In this document: positions 8,287 to 16,646 of the stretch, one piece after another
Layout: each line of letters starts with the position of its first letter
Position numbering within the stretch: the stretch's first letter is position 1
From: Marinobacter gelidimuriae
Lineage (GTDB): Bacteria > Pseudomonadota > Gammaproteobacteria > Pseudomonadales > Oleiphilaceae
Reading direction: 5' to 3'
DNA: 64,000 bases
NCBI RefSeq assembly: GCF_000372805.1
Contig: NZ_KB889930.1
Span: forward strand, 1-64,000
The notes under the pieces: model-generated
What the model was told of the DNA's origin: nothing
What the model saw: only the letters and a program-made list of their open reading frames with translations
The model's database searches: none
Made by a program: the position numbers and the translations under genes

Positions 8287-9037
8287 GTTTTCCAACGTGA
8301 CACGCAGTATTTCGCAAGTTACACAGAACGGTATTGACGGCCTCAACGACGCCCTGATGTGGTTGCCACCCTGGGCGCTGCTATTGATCATCGTCGGCAT
8401 TTGCTGGAGGGTCTCCAATTACCGTCTGGCCATCGGTGCCCTCCTGGGAATGGCACTAGTCTGGAACATGAACTTATGGAGTCCGATGATCGAGACTCTG
8501 ACGCTAGTGGTGATCGCCACCCTGTTGGCCATCGTCATCGCCGCAGCACTCTCCGATCGGCTGTATCGCGTCATCATGCCGGCGCTGGACTTCATGCAGA
8601 CCCTGCCGGCCTTCGTCTACCTGATTCCGGCGATTCCCTTCTTCGGCATCGGTTCGGTGTCGGCGATTTTTGCCACGGTGATTTTCTCCATGCCGCCAGC
8701 CATTCGTTTCACCACCCTGGGGATTCGACAGGTACCGGAGGAGCTGATCGAGGCGTCCGACGCCTATGGTGCCACCCGCAGCCAGAAACTGTTCAAGGTG
8801 CAACTGCCGATGTCCCTGCCCACTGTGATGGCGGGCATCAACCAAACCATCATGCTGGCGCTGTCTATGGTGGTGATTGCCGCGATGATCGGTGCCGGCG
8901 GCCTGGGAAGCGAGGTGTGGCGTGCTATTCAACGCCTGCAGCCGGGTGCCGGCTTTGAGGCTGGCATCGCCGTGGTTATCCTGGCCATGCTGTTGGATCG
9001 CATCACCCAGTCGTTGGGCAAGAGCCGTAAGTCGTAA
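8237..9037 (+). pseudogene. ProW/OpuA-type betaine/carnitine ABC permease, 5' end lost
   Basis: From 8237 one frame reads [18 protein letters not shown] and then the full body of a ProW-like permease, including the EAA loop (EELIEASDAYGATRSQKLFK) and GAGGLGSEVWRAIQRLQPG, to the stop at 9037. There is no start codon in frame before this point (a TAG lies at 8222-8224), so the natural start was removed together with the end of the ATPase gene. The first possible in-frame start is a GTG at 8297, which would skip the usual N-terminal segment. The second helix also looks short (ATLLAIVIAAALSDRLYR lacks the usual G-PLG residues before the ALSDR motif), suggesting a second small in-frame loss. No periplasmic binding protein gene follows. 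The importer is probably inactive. Confidence 0.75.
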
Positions 9038-9050
9038 TCTACTGTTAGCC

Positions 9051-9106
9051 CGTGAAGTCATAAACGGATATGATCAAGATGTTAAAGTAAATTTTATGGC
9101 TTCACG
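9051..9106. repeat. 14-bp inverted repeat (stem-loop) at the right edge of the carnitine block
   Basis: CGTGAAGTCATAAA at 9051-9064 faces TTTATGGCTTCACG at 9093-9106: 13 of 14 positions pair, with a 28-base AT-rich spacer. It starts 13 bases after the permease stop codon. There is no T tract, so it is not a simple terminator. It could be the remnant of a mobile-element end or an attachment-type site at the island border; neither is proven. Confidence 0.5.
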
Positions 9107-9560
9107 CTTCCCGTATTTAGAATTTGTTGTAGAGGTTCATGTGCAGTCAGGATCTTACGGGTTAACGCACCTGCAAGTGATCGGGCTGTGCTGAATAGCC
9201 CCGCTTTTATGGTGTCGTTCTGCGGTCGCTCGCTCAATAGACATATTAGAGTATAGTTTGATTCGGCGGTACCAAACGGTCAGCCGCCTCAGCAAAAAGC
9301 TACCTGATTACTCATGTTGATCAGCCACCATCCCGCTAGCCTGGTCTATACTGATGTTATATCCAGTATTAGAGGCGGCTAAGCTATAGCGCGTAGGCAA
9401 GGCTGCGGGTGGTCTCCTCATCCGCGGACTTGTTTCTCGATTGCCAGCGGCGAGTTCAGCAGAGAGTTAGGCCAAACTCCCGGTAAGCGCTATCATATTG
9501 CCCACTATTCGAACCGTTGCTACCGGGTCCTAATACCGCGTCCGTAAATAAAGGCAGTTC
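9107..9560. other. Gene-free stretch between the carnitine block and the hsd genes
   Basis: I see no convincing reading frame here on either strand. The segment holds a few short inverted repeats (for example GGCGG facing CCGCC around 9263-9290 and ATACTG facing CAGTAT around 9349-9370) and must contain the hsdM promoter. The base composition is less GC-rich than on the left. It is probably degraded sequence at the junction of two islands. Confidence 0.5.
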
Positions 9561-11162
9561 ATGAGCAAGCAGTCTTCCTCCGTAAAAAAGAACACCCGCA
9601 CCTTCGAACAAAGCCTCTGGGACACCGCCGACAAGCTACGCGGCACGGTGGAGTCGTCGGAATACAAGCACGTAGTGCTGAGCCTGATCTTCCTCAAATT
9701 CGTCAGTGATAAGTTCGAAGCCCGCAAGCAGGCGCTGATTGCTGAGGGGCAAGAAGCCTACGTAGACATGGTGGAGTTCTACACCATGAAAAACGTGTTT
9801 TACCTGCCGGAGCACGCCCGCTGGAACACCCTGCAAAAACAGGCCAAGCAAGACGACATCGCGATAAAAATCGACACTGCGCTCTATGCGATAGAAAAGC
9901 TGAACCCGTCATTAAAAGGTGCACTGCCGGATAACTACTTTTCCCGCATGGGGCTGGAAGTCAGCAAGCTGGCGGCGCTGATTGATTCTATCAATAACAT
10001 CGCCACTGTGAGTGACCAAAGCAGTGCCGGGCCAGAGGGTAATGAAGAAGACCTGGTGGGTAGGGTGTACGAATACTTCCTCGGCAAATTCGCGGCCACC
10101 GAAGGCAAGGGCGGCGGCGAATTTTATACCCCCAAGTGCATTGTTAATCTGCTGGCGGAAATGATCGAGCCTTATCAGGGCAAAATTTACGACCCCTGTT
10201 GCGGTTCCGGCGGCATGTTTGTGCAGTCCGTGAAGTTTTTGCGCAACCACGAGGGCAACCAGAAAGACATCTCCATATACGGCCAGGAATACACCGCTAC
10301 TACCTACAAACTGGCGAAAATGAACCTGGCCATTCGCGGCATTGCCAGCAACCTCGGTGATGTTCCAGCGGACACCTTCTTCAAAGACCAGCACCCGGAT
10401 TTAAAAGCCGACTTCATCATGGCGAACCCGCCCTTCAACATGAAAGCCTGGCGCGGCGCAGACGAGCTCAGCACCGACCCGCGCTGGGCTGGTTACGATG
10501 CGCCGCCCACGGGTAACGCCAACTACGCGTGGATACTGCACATGGTGTCCAAGTTGTCTGCCCAGGGTACCGCCGGTTTTGTGATGGCCAACGGTTCCAT
10601 GTCGACCAACACCAGCGGCGAAGGCGTCATTCGCCAGAAGCTGATTGAAAACGACCTGGTGGACTGCATGATCGCCCTGCCGGGCCAACTGTTCTACACC
10701 ACCCAGATTCCGGTGTGCCTGTGGTTTGTTACCAAGAACAAAAAGGCACAGACCATTGCCGGCCACAGCGACAGCAACCACCGTAACCGCGAAGGCGAAA
10801 CCCTGTTCATCGACGCCCGCAATATGGGCTCTATGATTAGCCGCACCCACAAAGAACTCACTGCCGACGACATTGCTGAAATTACCCGCACTTACCACAC
10901 CTGGCGCGGCGAAGCCAAAGGCGGTGGTTATGAAGACGTACCCGGTTTCTGCAAAGCCACCACTCTGGCTGACATCAAAGCTAACGATTATGTGCTCACC
11001 CCTGGCCGCTATGTGGGCGCAGCTGCGATTGAAGATGACGGCATTCCCTTTGAAGTGAAAATGACCGAGTTGAGCCAAACCCTATACCAGCAGATGGCGG
11101 AAGCGGAACGGCTGGACGCGGTGATTCGGAGTAATTTGGAGGGGTTGGGTTATGGGGAGTGA
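9561..11162 (+). CDS. hsdM: Type I restriction-modification methyltransferase subunit
   Basis: A 533-residue N6-adenine methyltransferase subunit. The helical N-terminal domain (TFEQSLWDTADKLRGTVESS) is followed by the AdoMet motif DPCCGSGGMF (about residue 210) and the catalytic NPPFNMKAW (about 289). HsdM with HsdS methylates adenines in a bipartite target site, protecting host DNA from HsdR. The hsdS start lies 11 bases inside hsdM, so the two are coupled. The gene starts the hsdM-hsdS-(toxin-antitoxin)-hsdR block. Length and motifs are normal and I see no damage. Confidence 0.95.
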   Translation: MSKQSSSVKKNTRTFEQSLWDTADKLRGTVESSEYKHVVLSLIFLKFVSDKFEARKQALIAEGQEAYVDMVEFYTMKNVFYLPEHARWNTLQKQAKQDDIAIKIDTALYAIEKLNPSLKGALPDNYFSRMGLEVSKLAALIDSINNIATVSDQSSAGPEGNEEDLVGRVYEYFLGKFAATEGKGGGEFYTPKCIVNLLAEMIEPYQGKIYDPCCGSGGMFVQSVKFLRNHEGNQKDISIYGQEYTATTYKLAKMNLAIRGIASNLGDVPADTFFKDQHPDLKADFIMANPPFNMKAWRGADELSTDPRWAGYDAPPTGNANYAWILHMVSKLSAQGTAGFVMANGSMSTNTSGEGVIRQKLIENDLVDCMIALPGQLFYTTQIPVCLWFVTKNKKAQTIAGHSDSNHRNREGETLFIDARNMGSMISRTHKELTADDIAEITRTYHTWRGEAKGGGYEDVPGFCKATTLADIKANDYVLTPGRYVGAAAIEDDGIPFEVKMTELSQTLYQQMAEAERLDAVIRSNLEGLGYGE

Positions 11163-12507
11163 GTGGCCTGAGGTTTTGTTGGAGGACATCGCCTCTGAAG
11201 TTACGGTAGGTTTTGTTGGATCTATGACTTCCGAATATGTCGATTCGGGAGTTCCATTTTTGCGCTCGAAAAATATAGATCACCTGACCATAAACGCCGA
11301 AGACCTGAAATATATCTCTCGTGAATTTAACGAAAAGGTCAGAAAGTCTAAGCTTGCCCCGGGTGACGTAGTCATTGTGCGGACAGGGAAGCCAGGAACA
11401 TGTGCTGTTATTCCTGAATGGCTTGAAGAGGCAAACTGCTCGGACCTGGTGATAGTGCGATGCGGACCAGAAGTGAACTGTCATTTTTTAGCCTACTACA
11501 TCAATACATCAGCGAGTAGCCATGTTTCAGCTCATCTAGTCGGTGCGGTCCAGCAGCACTTCAATGTTGGCGCTGCGAAAAAGATGAAAGTTCTTTTGCC
11601 TTCAATAATAGAGCAAGAAGGAATTGTCGGGATTTTGGGAGCTCTCGACGACAAAATTGACCTCAACCGCCAAATGAACACCACCCTAGAAACCATGGCC
11701 CAAGCCCTGTTCAAAAGTTGGTTCGTCGATTTCGACCCGGTGATCGACAACGCCCTGGCTGCTGGCAATCCCATCCCCGAACTTCTCCACGCCCGCGCCG
11801 AGGCCCGTAAAGCTCTGGGCGACCAGCGCGAGCGCCTGCCTGTCGGTATTCAGCAGAAGTTCCCGGATCAGTTTGTGTTTACCGAGGAAATGGGATGGGT
11901 GCCTGAGGGGTGGGAGGTTAGTGCTGTCGGCGAGCAAGTCGAGATAATGGGGGGCGGCACTCCCAGCACTAAAAACCCCGTTTTCTGGGATGACGGCGTT
12001 CATGCGTTCTGCACTCCAAAAGACATGTCGAGACTCGACTCGATTGTCGTGACGCGTACAGAGCGCTATTTGACCGACGCTGGCGTTCAAAAGATCACAT
12101 CTGGCCAGCTGCCCGCTGGCGTAGTGCTAATGTCGTCAAGGGCGCCTATTGGTTATTTGGCTATCAGCAATATTCCAGTTTCCGTGAATCAGGGAATTAT
12201 CGCTATGTTGCCGAATGACAGTTACGGTGCCATGTATCTGCTTTCATGGGCCCATTTTAACATGGGGCAGATAACGGATCGCGCCAACGGAAGTACCTTT
12301 ATGGAAATCAGCAAAAAGAACTTTCGGCCGATTCCATTTCTGGTACCGAACTCGGGAGTACTGAACACCTTTAACCAACAAGCAAAAGCGGTATATTCAA
12401 AGGTGCTGTCCGTCTCTGAGAATATCGAAAAGGTTACAAAGCTCCGCGACACCCTCCTCCCCAAACTCCTCTCCGGCGAACTCCGCATCCCCGAAGGCGA
12501 GCAGTAA
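11152..12507 (+). CDS. hsdS: Type I restriction-modification specificity subunit
   Basis: A 451-residue specificity protein with two target-recognition domains separated by a conserved coiled region (LGALDDKIDLNRQMNTTLET and ALFKSWFVDFDPV, about residues 160-200), and a matching C-terminal helix (NIEKVTKLRDTLLPKLLSGE). Each recognition domain reads one half of a bipartite DNA site. The first domain opens with WPEVLLEDIASEVTVGFVG and the second with GWEVSAVGEQVEIMGGGTP. It overlaps hsdM and is complete. The target sequence cannot be deduced from the protein by eye. Confidence 0.93.
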   Translation: MGSEWPEVLLEDIASEVTVGFVGSMTSEYVDSGVPFLRSKNIDHLTINAEDLKYISREFNEKVRKSKLAPGDVVIVRTGKPGTCAVIPEWLEEANCSDLVIVRCGPEVNCHFLAYYINTSASSHVSAHLVGAVQQHFNVGAAKKMKVLLPSIIEQEGIVGILGALDDKIDLNRQMNTTLETMAQALFKSWFVDFDPVIDNALAAGNPIPELLHARAEARKALGDQRERLPVGIQQKFPDQFVFTEEMGWVPEGWEVSAVGEQVEIMGGGTPSTKNPVFWDDGVHAFCTPKDMSRLDSIVVTRTERYLTDAGVQKITSGQLPAGVVLMSSRAPIGYLAISNIPVSVNQGIIAMLPNDSYGAMYLLSWAHFNMGQITDRANGSTFMEISKKNFRPIPFLVPNSGVLNTFNQQAKAVYSKVLSVSENIEKVTKLRDTLLPKLLSGELRIPEGEQ

Positions 12508-12592
12508 ATCGCCGAGGTGCTCTGATTTCATAACTAGGTTCATGGATGAGCCAAAGGGGGTGGCTTGCGAGCGCCTATAGGGCGGGGAACGC

Positions 12593-12868
12593 CTAAGGGT
12601 ATTCCTGCCGTGCGTGCAGAATTCGCAGGATATCGACGAACTCGACGCCCGCCTGATAGACCACAAGATAATTCGGGTGGACAACCGCCTCGCGAGTGCC
12701 GGCTACTCGCCCGCCTCTGAAGATCAGAGGCGCCGCCGGAAGGCTTTCTACGGTGCGCAATATTTCAGAGTGTAAAGACAGCGCCGCAATGGGGTTACGC
12801 TGGTCGATGTAATCGATGATTTCAATAAGGTCGCTGGTGGCTTCCTCAGACCAGCGGACGGTTAGCAC
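12593..12868 (-). CDS. ParE/RelE-superfamily toxin
   Basis: A 91-residue toxin starting at a GTG that overlaps the end of the antitoxin gene by 23 bases. The sequence has the ParE/RelE order: N-terminal helices (VRWSEEATSDLIEIIDYID), then RTVESLPAAPLIFRGGRV, then the beta-strand end (HPNYLVVYQAGVEFVDILRI). ParE members poison gyrase, RelE members cut ribosome-bound mRNA; the sequence alone does not decide which. I prefer the GTG over an upstream ATG at 12922 because homology begins there. The pair lies between hsdS and hsdR on the opposite strand. Confidence 0.85.
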   Translation of the reverse strand: MLTVRWSEEATSDLIEIIDYIDQRNPIAALSLHSEILRTVESLPAAPLIFRGGRVAGTREAVVHPNYLVVYQAGVEFVDILRILHARQEYP

Positions 12869-13046
12869 GGGCTTTCCTGCGTTCTTCAAGTTCAGCCCGC
12901 ACCTTCGACATGGCGTCGTCATGTGCCAGTTTTGGCTTTGTGCTGCTCATCGCTTCCTGCACTTTGGCGCGGAACCAGAGATCATAGCTGGCCGCTTGTT
13001 CCTCGGTCTCGAATTCGGACACGATCGGTGATAATTGAGCGCTCAT
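12846..13046 (-). CDS. Antitoxin of the ParE/RelE pair
   Basis: A 66-residue acidic-to-basic protein with the pattern of StbD/ParD-like antitoxins: SYDLWFRAKVQEAMSSTKPK, then DDAMSKVRAELEERRKARA. The middle resembles the segment that wraps the toxin, and the C-terminus is highly charged. An AGGAG site lies 8 bases before the ATG. The 3' end overlaps the toxin start, as expected for a co-translated pair in which the antitoxin is made first. Confidence 0.8.
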   Translation of the reverse strand: MSAQLSPIVSEFETEEQAASYDLWFRAKVQEAMSSTKPKLAHDDAMSKVRAELEERRKARANRPLV

Positions 13047-13075
13047 GTTTTGTCTCCTCTTCTCAAAGCAGTATA

Positions 13076-13180
13076 CAGTATCGGTTGATGGTTTGGATTA
13101 ACTACCCATATCGAGTGGTTTACATCCGTTTTGTCGGTACCCATCGGCAGTACGACGAAATCGATGTACAGACAATCTGA
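13076..13180 (+). pseudogene. HigB-type mRNA interferase toxin, C-terminal remnant
   Basis: The last 34 codons of a HigB toxin remain: YRLMVWINYPYRVVYIRF, then VGTHRQYDEIDVQTI and a stop. These match the C-terminal strands of HigB toxins. The N-terminal two thirds are missing: the sequence upstream of about 13076 is the promoter side of the ParE/ParD-like pair. The remnant keeps its natural order with the HigA remnant nine bases downstream. Confidence 0.75.
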
Positions 13181-13188
13181 GGTGAATT

Positions 13189-13287
13189 ATGGACATTCGT
13201 CCCATTAAATCGGACACAGACTATAGTGAGACGCTTAAAGAAATTGAGTCTCTGATGATGGCGGAGGCAAACTCGCCGAAAGCCTGA
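13189..13287 (+). pseudogene. HigA-type antitoxin, N-terminal remnant
   Basis: An ATG opens a 32-codon frame, MDIRPIKSDTDYSETLKEIE and so on, ending in NSPKA and a TGA. The sequence is the typical start of HigA antitoxins (an IRPI-TE-DY motif and an acidic helix), which are normally about 100-140 residues with an HTH domain. The HTH part is lost. With the HigB remnant this shows a toxin-antitoxin pair that was there earlier and was damaged from both sides. Confidence 0.65.
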
Positions 13288-13334
13288 TAAAACACTCGAC
13301 TCATCGCAACGGCCAAACAGCGTAGGGGCAAATA

Positions 13335-16300
13335 ATGAGCTTTAATGAGGCACGGCTGGAACAGGCCATCATCGAACTGCTGCAGGCTCAGGGTTACCCC
13401 TATTGCCCCGGCCCTTCGCTGGTGCGTGAACCCTCCGATGTGCTGATTAAAGCCGATTTAACGGTGTTTCTGACACAGCGTTACGCAGCCGATCACATTA
13501 CCGGGGCGGAGGTCGCTTCTATCATTCGCCGGCTGGAAAGCCTGCCTGCGCTGGACTTGTACGAATCCAACAAAGCCATTCACAAGATGGTCGCCGACGG
13601 CTTCTTGTTGAAACGGGAAGACCGCAGCCGCAAAGATCTGTATATCCAGTTGATTGATTACCAGGGCCTGGCCGAGATGCGCCTGCCCCGTGAGGGGGAA
13701 GTGCTCACGCTGGCGGCGGAAGTGCCGGAAAACTACGGTGGCCCGCGGAATATTTACAAGCTGGTGAATCAAATGGAGATCACCGGCAGCGAGAAGCGCA
13801 TTCCCGATGCGGTTCTTTACATTAACGGCCTGCCGCTGGTGGTGTTCGAGTTCAAGAGCGCGGTGCGGGAAGAAGCCACCCTTCACGACGCCTACGTGCA
13901 GCTGACCACCCGCTACACCCGGGATATTCCCCAGTTGATGCAATACAACGCCCTGTGCGTGATCAGCGACGGGGTTAACAGCAAAATGGGCTCGTTGTTT
14001 GCGCCTTATGAGTTTTTCTATACCTGGCGCAAGGTAACCGGCAACGAAACCATTGGGCAGGATGGCATCAATAGCCTGCACACCATGATTGAGGGCTTGT
14101 TCAATCAGGATCGGCTGCGCCAGGTGATTCGTCACTTTATCTACTTTCCGGATGTGTCCAAGCAGGAAGTAAAAGTGGTGTGCCGTTACCCGCAGTTTTA
14201 CGCCGCGAATAAGCTGTATGCCAATATCCTGCAACACCGAAAGCCCGAAGGCGACGGCAAGGGCGGCACCTATTTTGGTGCAACCGGTTGCGGCAAAAGC
14301 TTTACCATGCTGTTTCTGGCGCGCTTGTTGATGAAGAGTCTGGCCTTTGAAAGCCCCACGCTTGTGCTGATTACCGACCGCACCGATTTGGACGACCAGC
14401 TGTCCCGCGAGTTTATCAACGCCAAAAACTACGTTGGCGACCAAGCCGTTGTGAGTGTGGAAAGTCGCGCCAATTTGCGCGAGCTGCTTGGGGGCCGCAG
14501 CAGTGGCGGGGTGTTTCTGACCACCATTCATAAATTTACCGAAGATACCCAATTACTCACGGATCGCACCAACGTTATTGTGATTTCCGACGAGGCTCAC
14601 CGCAGCCAGATCAACCTGGATCAGAAAGTACGCGTAACCGAGAAAGGCGTGCAGCGTACCTACGGCTTCGCCAAATATCTGCACGACTCTTTGCCCAACG
14701 CGACCTACGTGGGGTTCACCGGCACTCCCATTGACGCCACCCTGGACGTGTTCGGCGAGGTAGTGGACAGCTACACCATGACCGAGTCGGTACACGACGA
14801 GATCACCGTGCGCATTGTGTACGAAGGCCGTGCGGCCAAGGTGATTCTGGATAACAGCAAGCTGGAAGAAATCGAAGCCTATTACGCGCGCTGTGCCGAC
14901 GACGGCGCCAGTGATTATCAGATCGAGGAAAGCAAGAAGGCCAGCGCGCAGATGAACGCCATTCTGGGCGACCCGGACCGGCTGCGGGCCTTGGCACGGG
15001 ATTTTGTGAGCCATTATGATAGGCGAGTGGAAGAAGGGTCATCGGTCAAGGGCAAGGCGATGTTTGTGTGCAGCAAACGGGGTATTGCCTGGGCGTTGTT
15101 TCAGGAAGTGATTGCCTTACGGCCCCATTGGAACGATGTACTGGTGTGTGAAGCTGGAGCAGATTTGAGTGACCAGGCAAGAAAAGCGCTCAAACCTCTG
15201 GAGCGGGTCAAAATGATCATGACTCGGGGCCAGGATGACGAAAAAGAGCTTTACGACCTGCTGGGGAGCAAAGACTACCGCAAGGATCTGGCCACTCAGT
15301 TCAAAGACGCCAAATCCAACTTCAAAATCGCCATTGTGGTGGATATGTGGCTGACCGGGTTCGATGTGCCGTTTCTGGACACCTTGTACATTGATAAGCC
15401 CATTCAACGCCACAACCTGATCCAGACTATCTCCAGGGTGAACCGCAAGTTTGAGGGCAAGGATAAGGGCCTGGTGGTGGATTACATTGGCATCAAAAAG
15501 CAGATGAATCTGGCACTGGCGCACTACAACAAAGCGGATCAGCAGAATATCGAAGAGATCAACCAGTCCATTGTGGTGGTGAAAGACCATCTCGATCTAC
15601 TCAACAAACTGTTTCACTCGTTCGACAGTCAGCCTTATTACAACGGCAGCCCGGTGGCGCAGCTTCACTGCCTGAACAGGGCGGCCGAGTTTGCCCAGGG
15701 CACAGACAAGTTTGAAAAACGCTTTATGCACTTGGTGAAGCGCCTGAAAGCAGCCTACGATATTTGCAGCGGCTCGGAAGGTATCAGCCAGGGTGAGCGT
15801 GACCAGATTCATTTTTACCTGGCGGTGCGTGCCATTGTGTTCAAACTGACCCGTGGCAATGCGCCGGACAGCGCTCAGATGAATGCCAAAGTGCGGCAGA
15901 TGGTCGCCGAAGCGCTGAAAAGTGACGGTGTGGAAGAAATCTTCAAAATGGGCAGTGAGAGCGAGGGCGAGACCGATATTTTTGATGACGATTACCTGGC
16001 CAAGATCGACAAGATCAAACTGCCAAATACCAAGATCAAGTTGCTGCAACAGTTGTTGGCGAAAGCCATTGATGACTTCAAAAAGGTAAACAAAACCAAA
16101 GGCGTAGATTTCTCCAAGAAGCTTAAGGCGTTGGTGGAGCACTATAACGAACGCAAGGAAGACGATGTGTTAGTCAGCACTGTGCTGGACGATTTCACCG
16201 ATAACATCATCGACCGCTACATGGATTTGATTCAGGCGCTGAAGCAGGAACTCGGTTCTTTTGAGGAACTGGGCATTGATCTTGAAGAGAAAGCCTTTTA

Positions 16301-16574
16301 CGACATTTTGAAAGATCTGGCCATCAAGTACGACTTCAGCTATGCCGAAGACAAGCTGTTACCCTTGGCGAAAGCGGTGAAAGTGGTGGTGCAGGAAAAG
16401 GTGAAGTACACCGATTGGAACCAGCGCGAGGACATCAAGGCGGAATTGAAAGTTGGCTTGATTCTGCTGCTGGCAAAACACGGCTACCCGCCGGTGGATC
16501 GTGACGAGGTGTACAAAGAGATTTTTGAGCAGGCGGAAAATTTCAAGCAGCACCAGGCCAGCGGCGGATCTTGA
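13335..16574 (+). CDS. hsdR: Type I restriction endonuclease subunit R
   Basis: A 1079-residue motor nuclease. The PD-(D/E)xK nuclease site is visible as DAVLYINGLPLVVFEFKSA (Asp near 157, Glu and Lys near 170-172). The SF2 helicase part follows with Walker A FGATGCGKSFTM (about 314), DEAHRSQ (about 418), GFTGTPID and the later motif QTISRVNRKFEGKDKG. The C-terminal helical region that docks on HsdM/HsdS is present. HsdR cuts unmethylated DNA far from the recognition site after translocation. It is complete and lies downstream of the toxin-antitoxin pair and higBA relics, on the same strand as hsdMS, and likely has its own promoter because of that interruption. Confidence 0.95.
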   Translation: MSFNEARLEQAIIELLQAQGYPYCPGPSLVREPSDVLIKADLTVFLTQRYAADHITGAEVASIIRRLESLPALDLYESNKAIHKMVADGFLLKREDRSRKDLYIQLIDYQGLAEMRLPREGEVLTLAAEVPENYGGPRNIYKLVNQMEITGSEKRIPDAVLYINGLPLVVFEFKSAVREEATLHDAYVQLTTRYTRDIPQLMQYNALCVISDGVNSKMGSLFAPYEFFYTWRKVTGNETIGQDGINSLHTMIEGLFNQDRLRQVIRHFIYFPDVSKQEVKVVCRYPQFYAANKLYANILQHRKPEGDGKGGTYFGATGCGKSFTMLFLARLLMKSLAFESPTLVLITDRTDLDDQLSREFINAKNYVGDQAVVSVESRANLRELLGGRSSGGVFLTTIHKFTEDTQLLTDRTNVIVISDEAHRSQINLDQKVRVTEKGVQRTYGFAKYLHDSLPNATYVGFTGTPIDATLDVFGEVVDSYTMTESVHDEITVRIVYEGRAAKVILDNSKLEEIEAYYARCADDGASDYQIEESKKASAQMNAILGDPDRLRALARDFVSHYDRRVEEGSSVKGKAMFVCSKRGIAWALFQEVIALRPHWNDVLVCEAGADLSDQARKALKPLERVKMIMTRGQDDEKELYDLLGSKDYRKDLATQFKDAKSNFKIAIVVDMWLTGFDVPFLDTLYIDKPIQRHNLIQTISRVNRKFEGKDKGLVVDYIGIKKQMNLALAHYNKADQQNIEEINQSIVVVKDHLDLLNKLFHSFDSQPYYNGSPVAQLHCLNRAAEFAQGTDKFEKRFMHLVKRLKAAYDICSGSEGISQGERDQIHFYLAVRAIVFKLTRGNAPDSAQMNAKVRQMVAEALKSDGVEEIFKMGSESEGETDIFDDDYLAKIDKIKLPNTKIKLLQQLLAKAIDDFKKVNKTKGVDFSKKLKALVEHYNERKEDDVLVSTVLDDFTDNIIDRYMDLIQALKQELGSFEELGIDLEEKAFYDILKDLAIKYDFSYAEDKLLPLAKAVKVVVQEKVKYTDWNQREDIKAELKVGLILLLAKHGYPPVDRDEVYKEIFEQAENFKQHQASGGS

Positions 16575-16646
16575 AGTGAGTGAATGCTGGAGCTGCCGGT
16601 TGCAGCTGCGGGCATACCGTTGAGTGGTTGAAGTGGCGCTTAACGA

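Noticed and set aside
13458..14552. Long open frame (364 codons) on the minus strand inside hsdR, and similar ones inside hsdM and the RND genes.
   Set aside because: They lie opposite strongly conserved coding sequence, show no domain features and have skewed composition; they are by-products of codon bias.
16575..16646. Terminator between hsdR and the DUF3037 gene.
   Set aside because: AGCTGC/GCAGCT form a short hairpin but there is no T tract on either strand, so I cannot support a rho-independent terminator.
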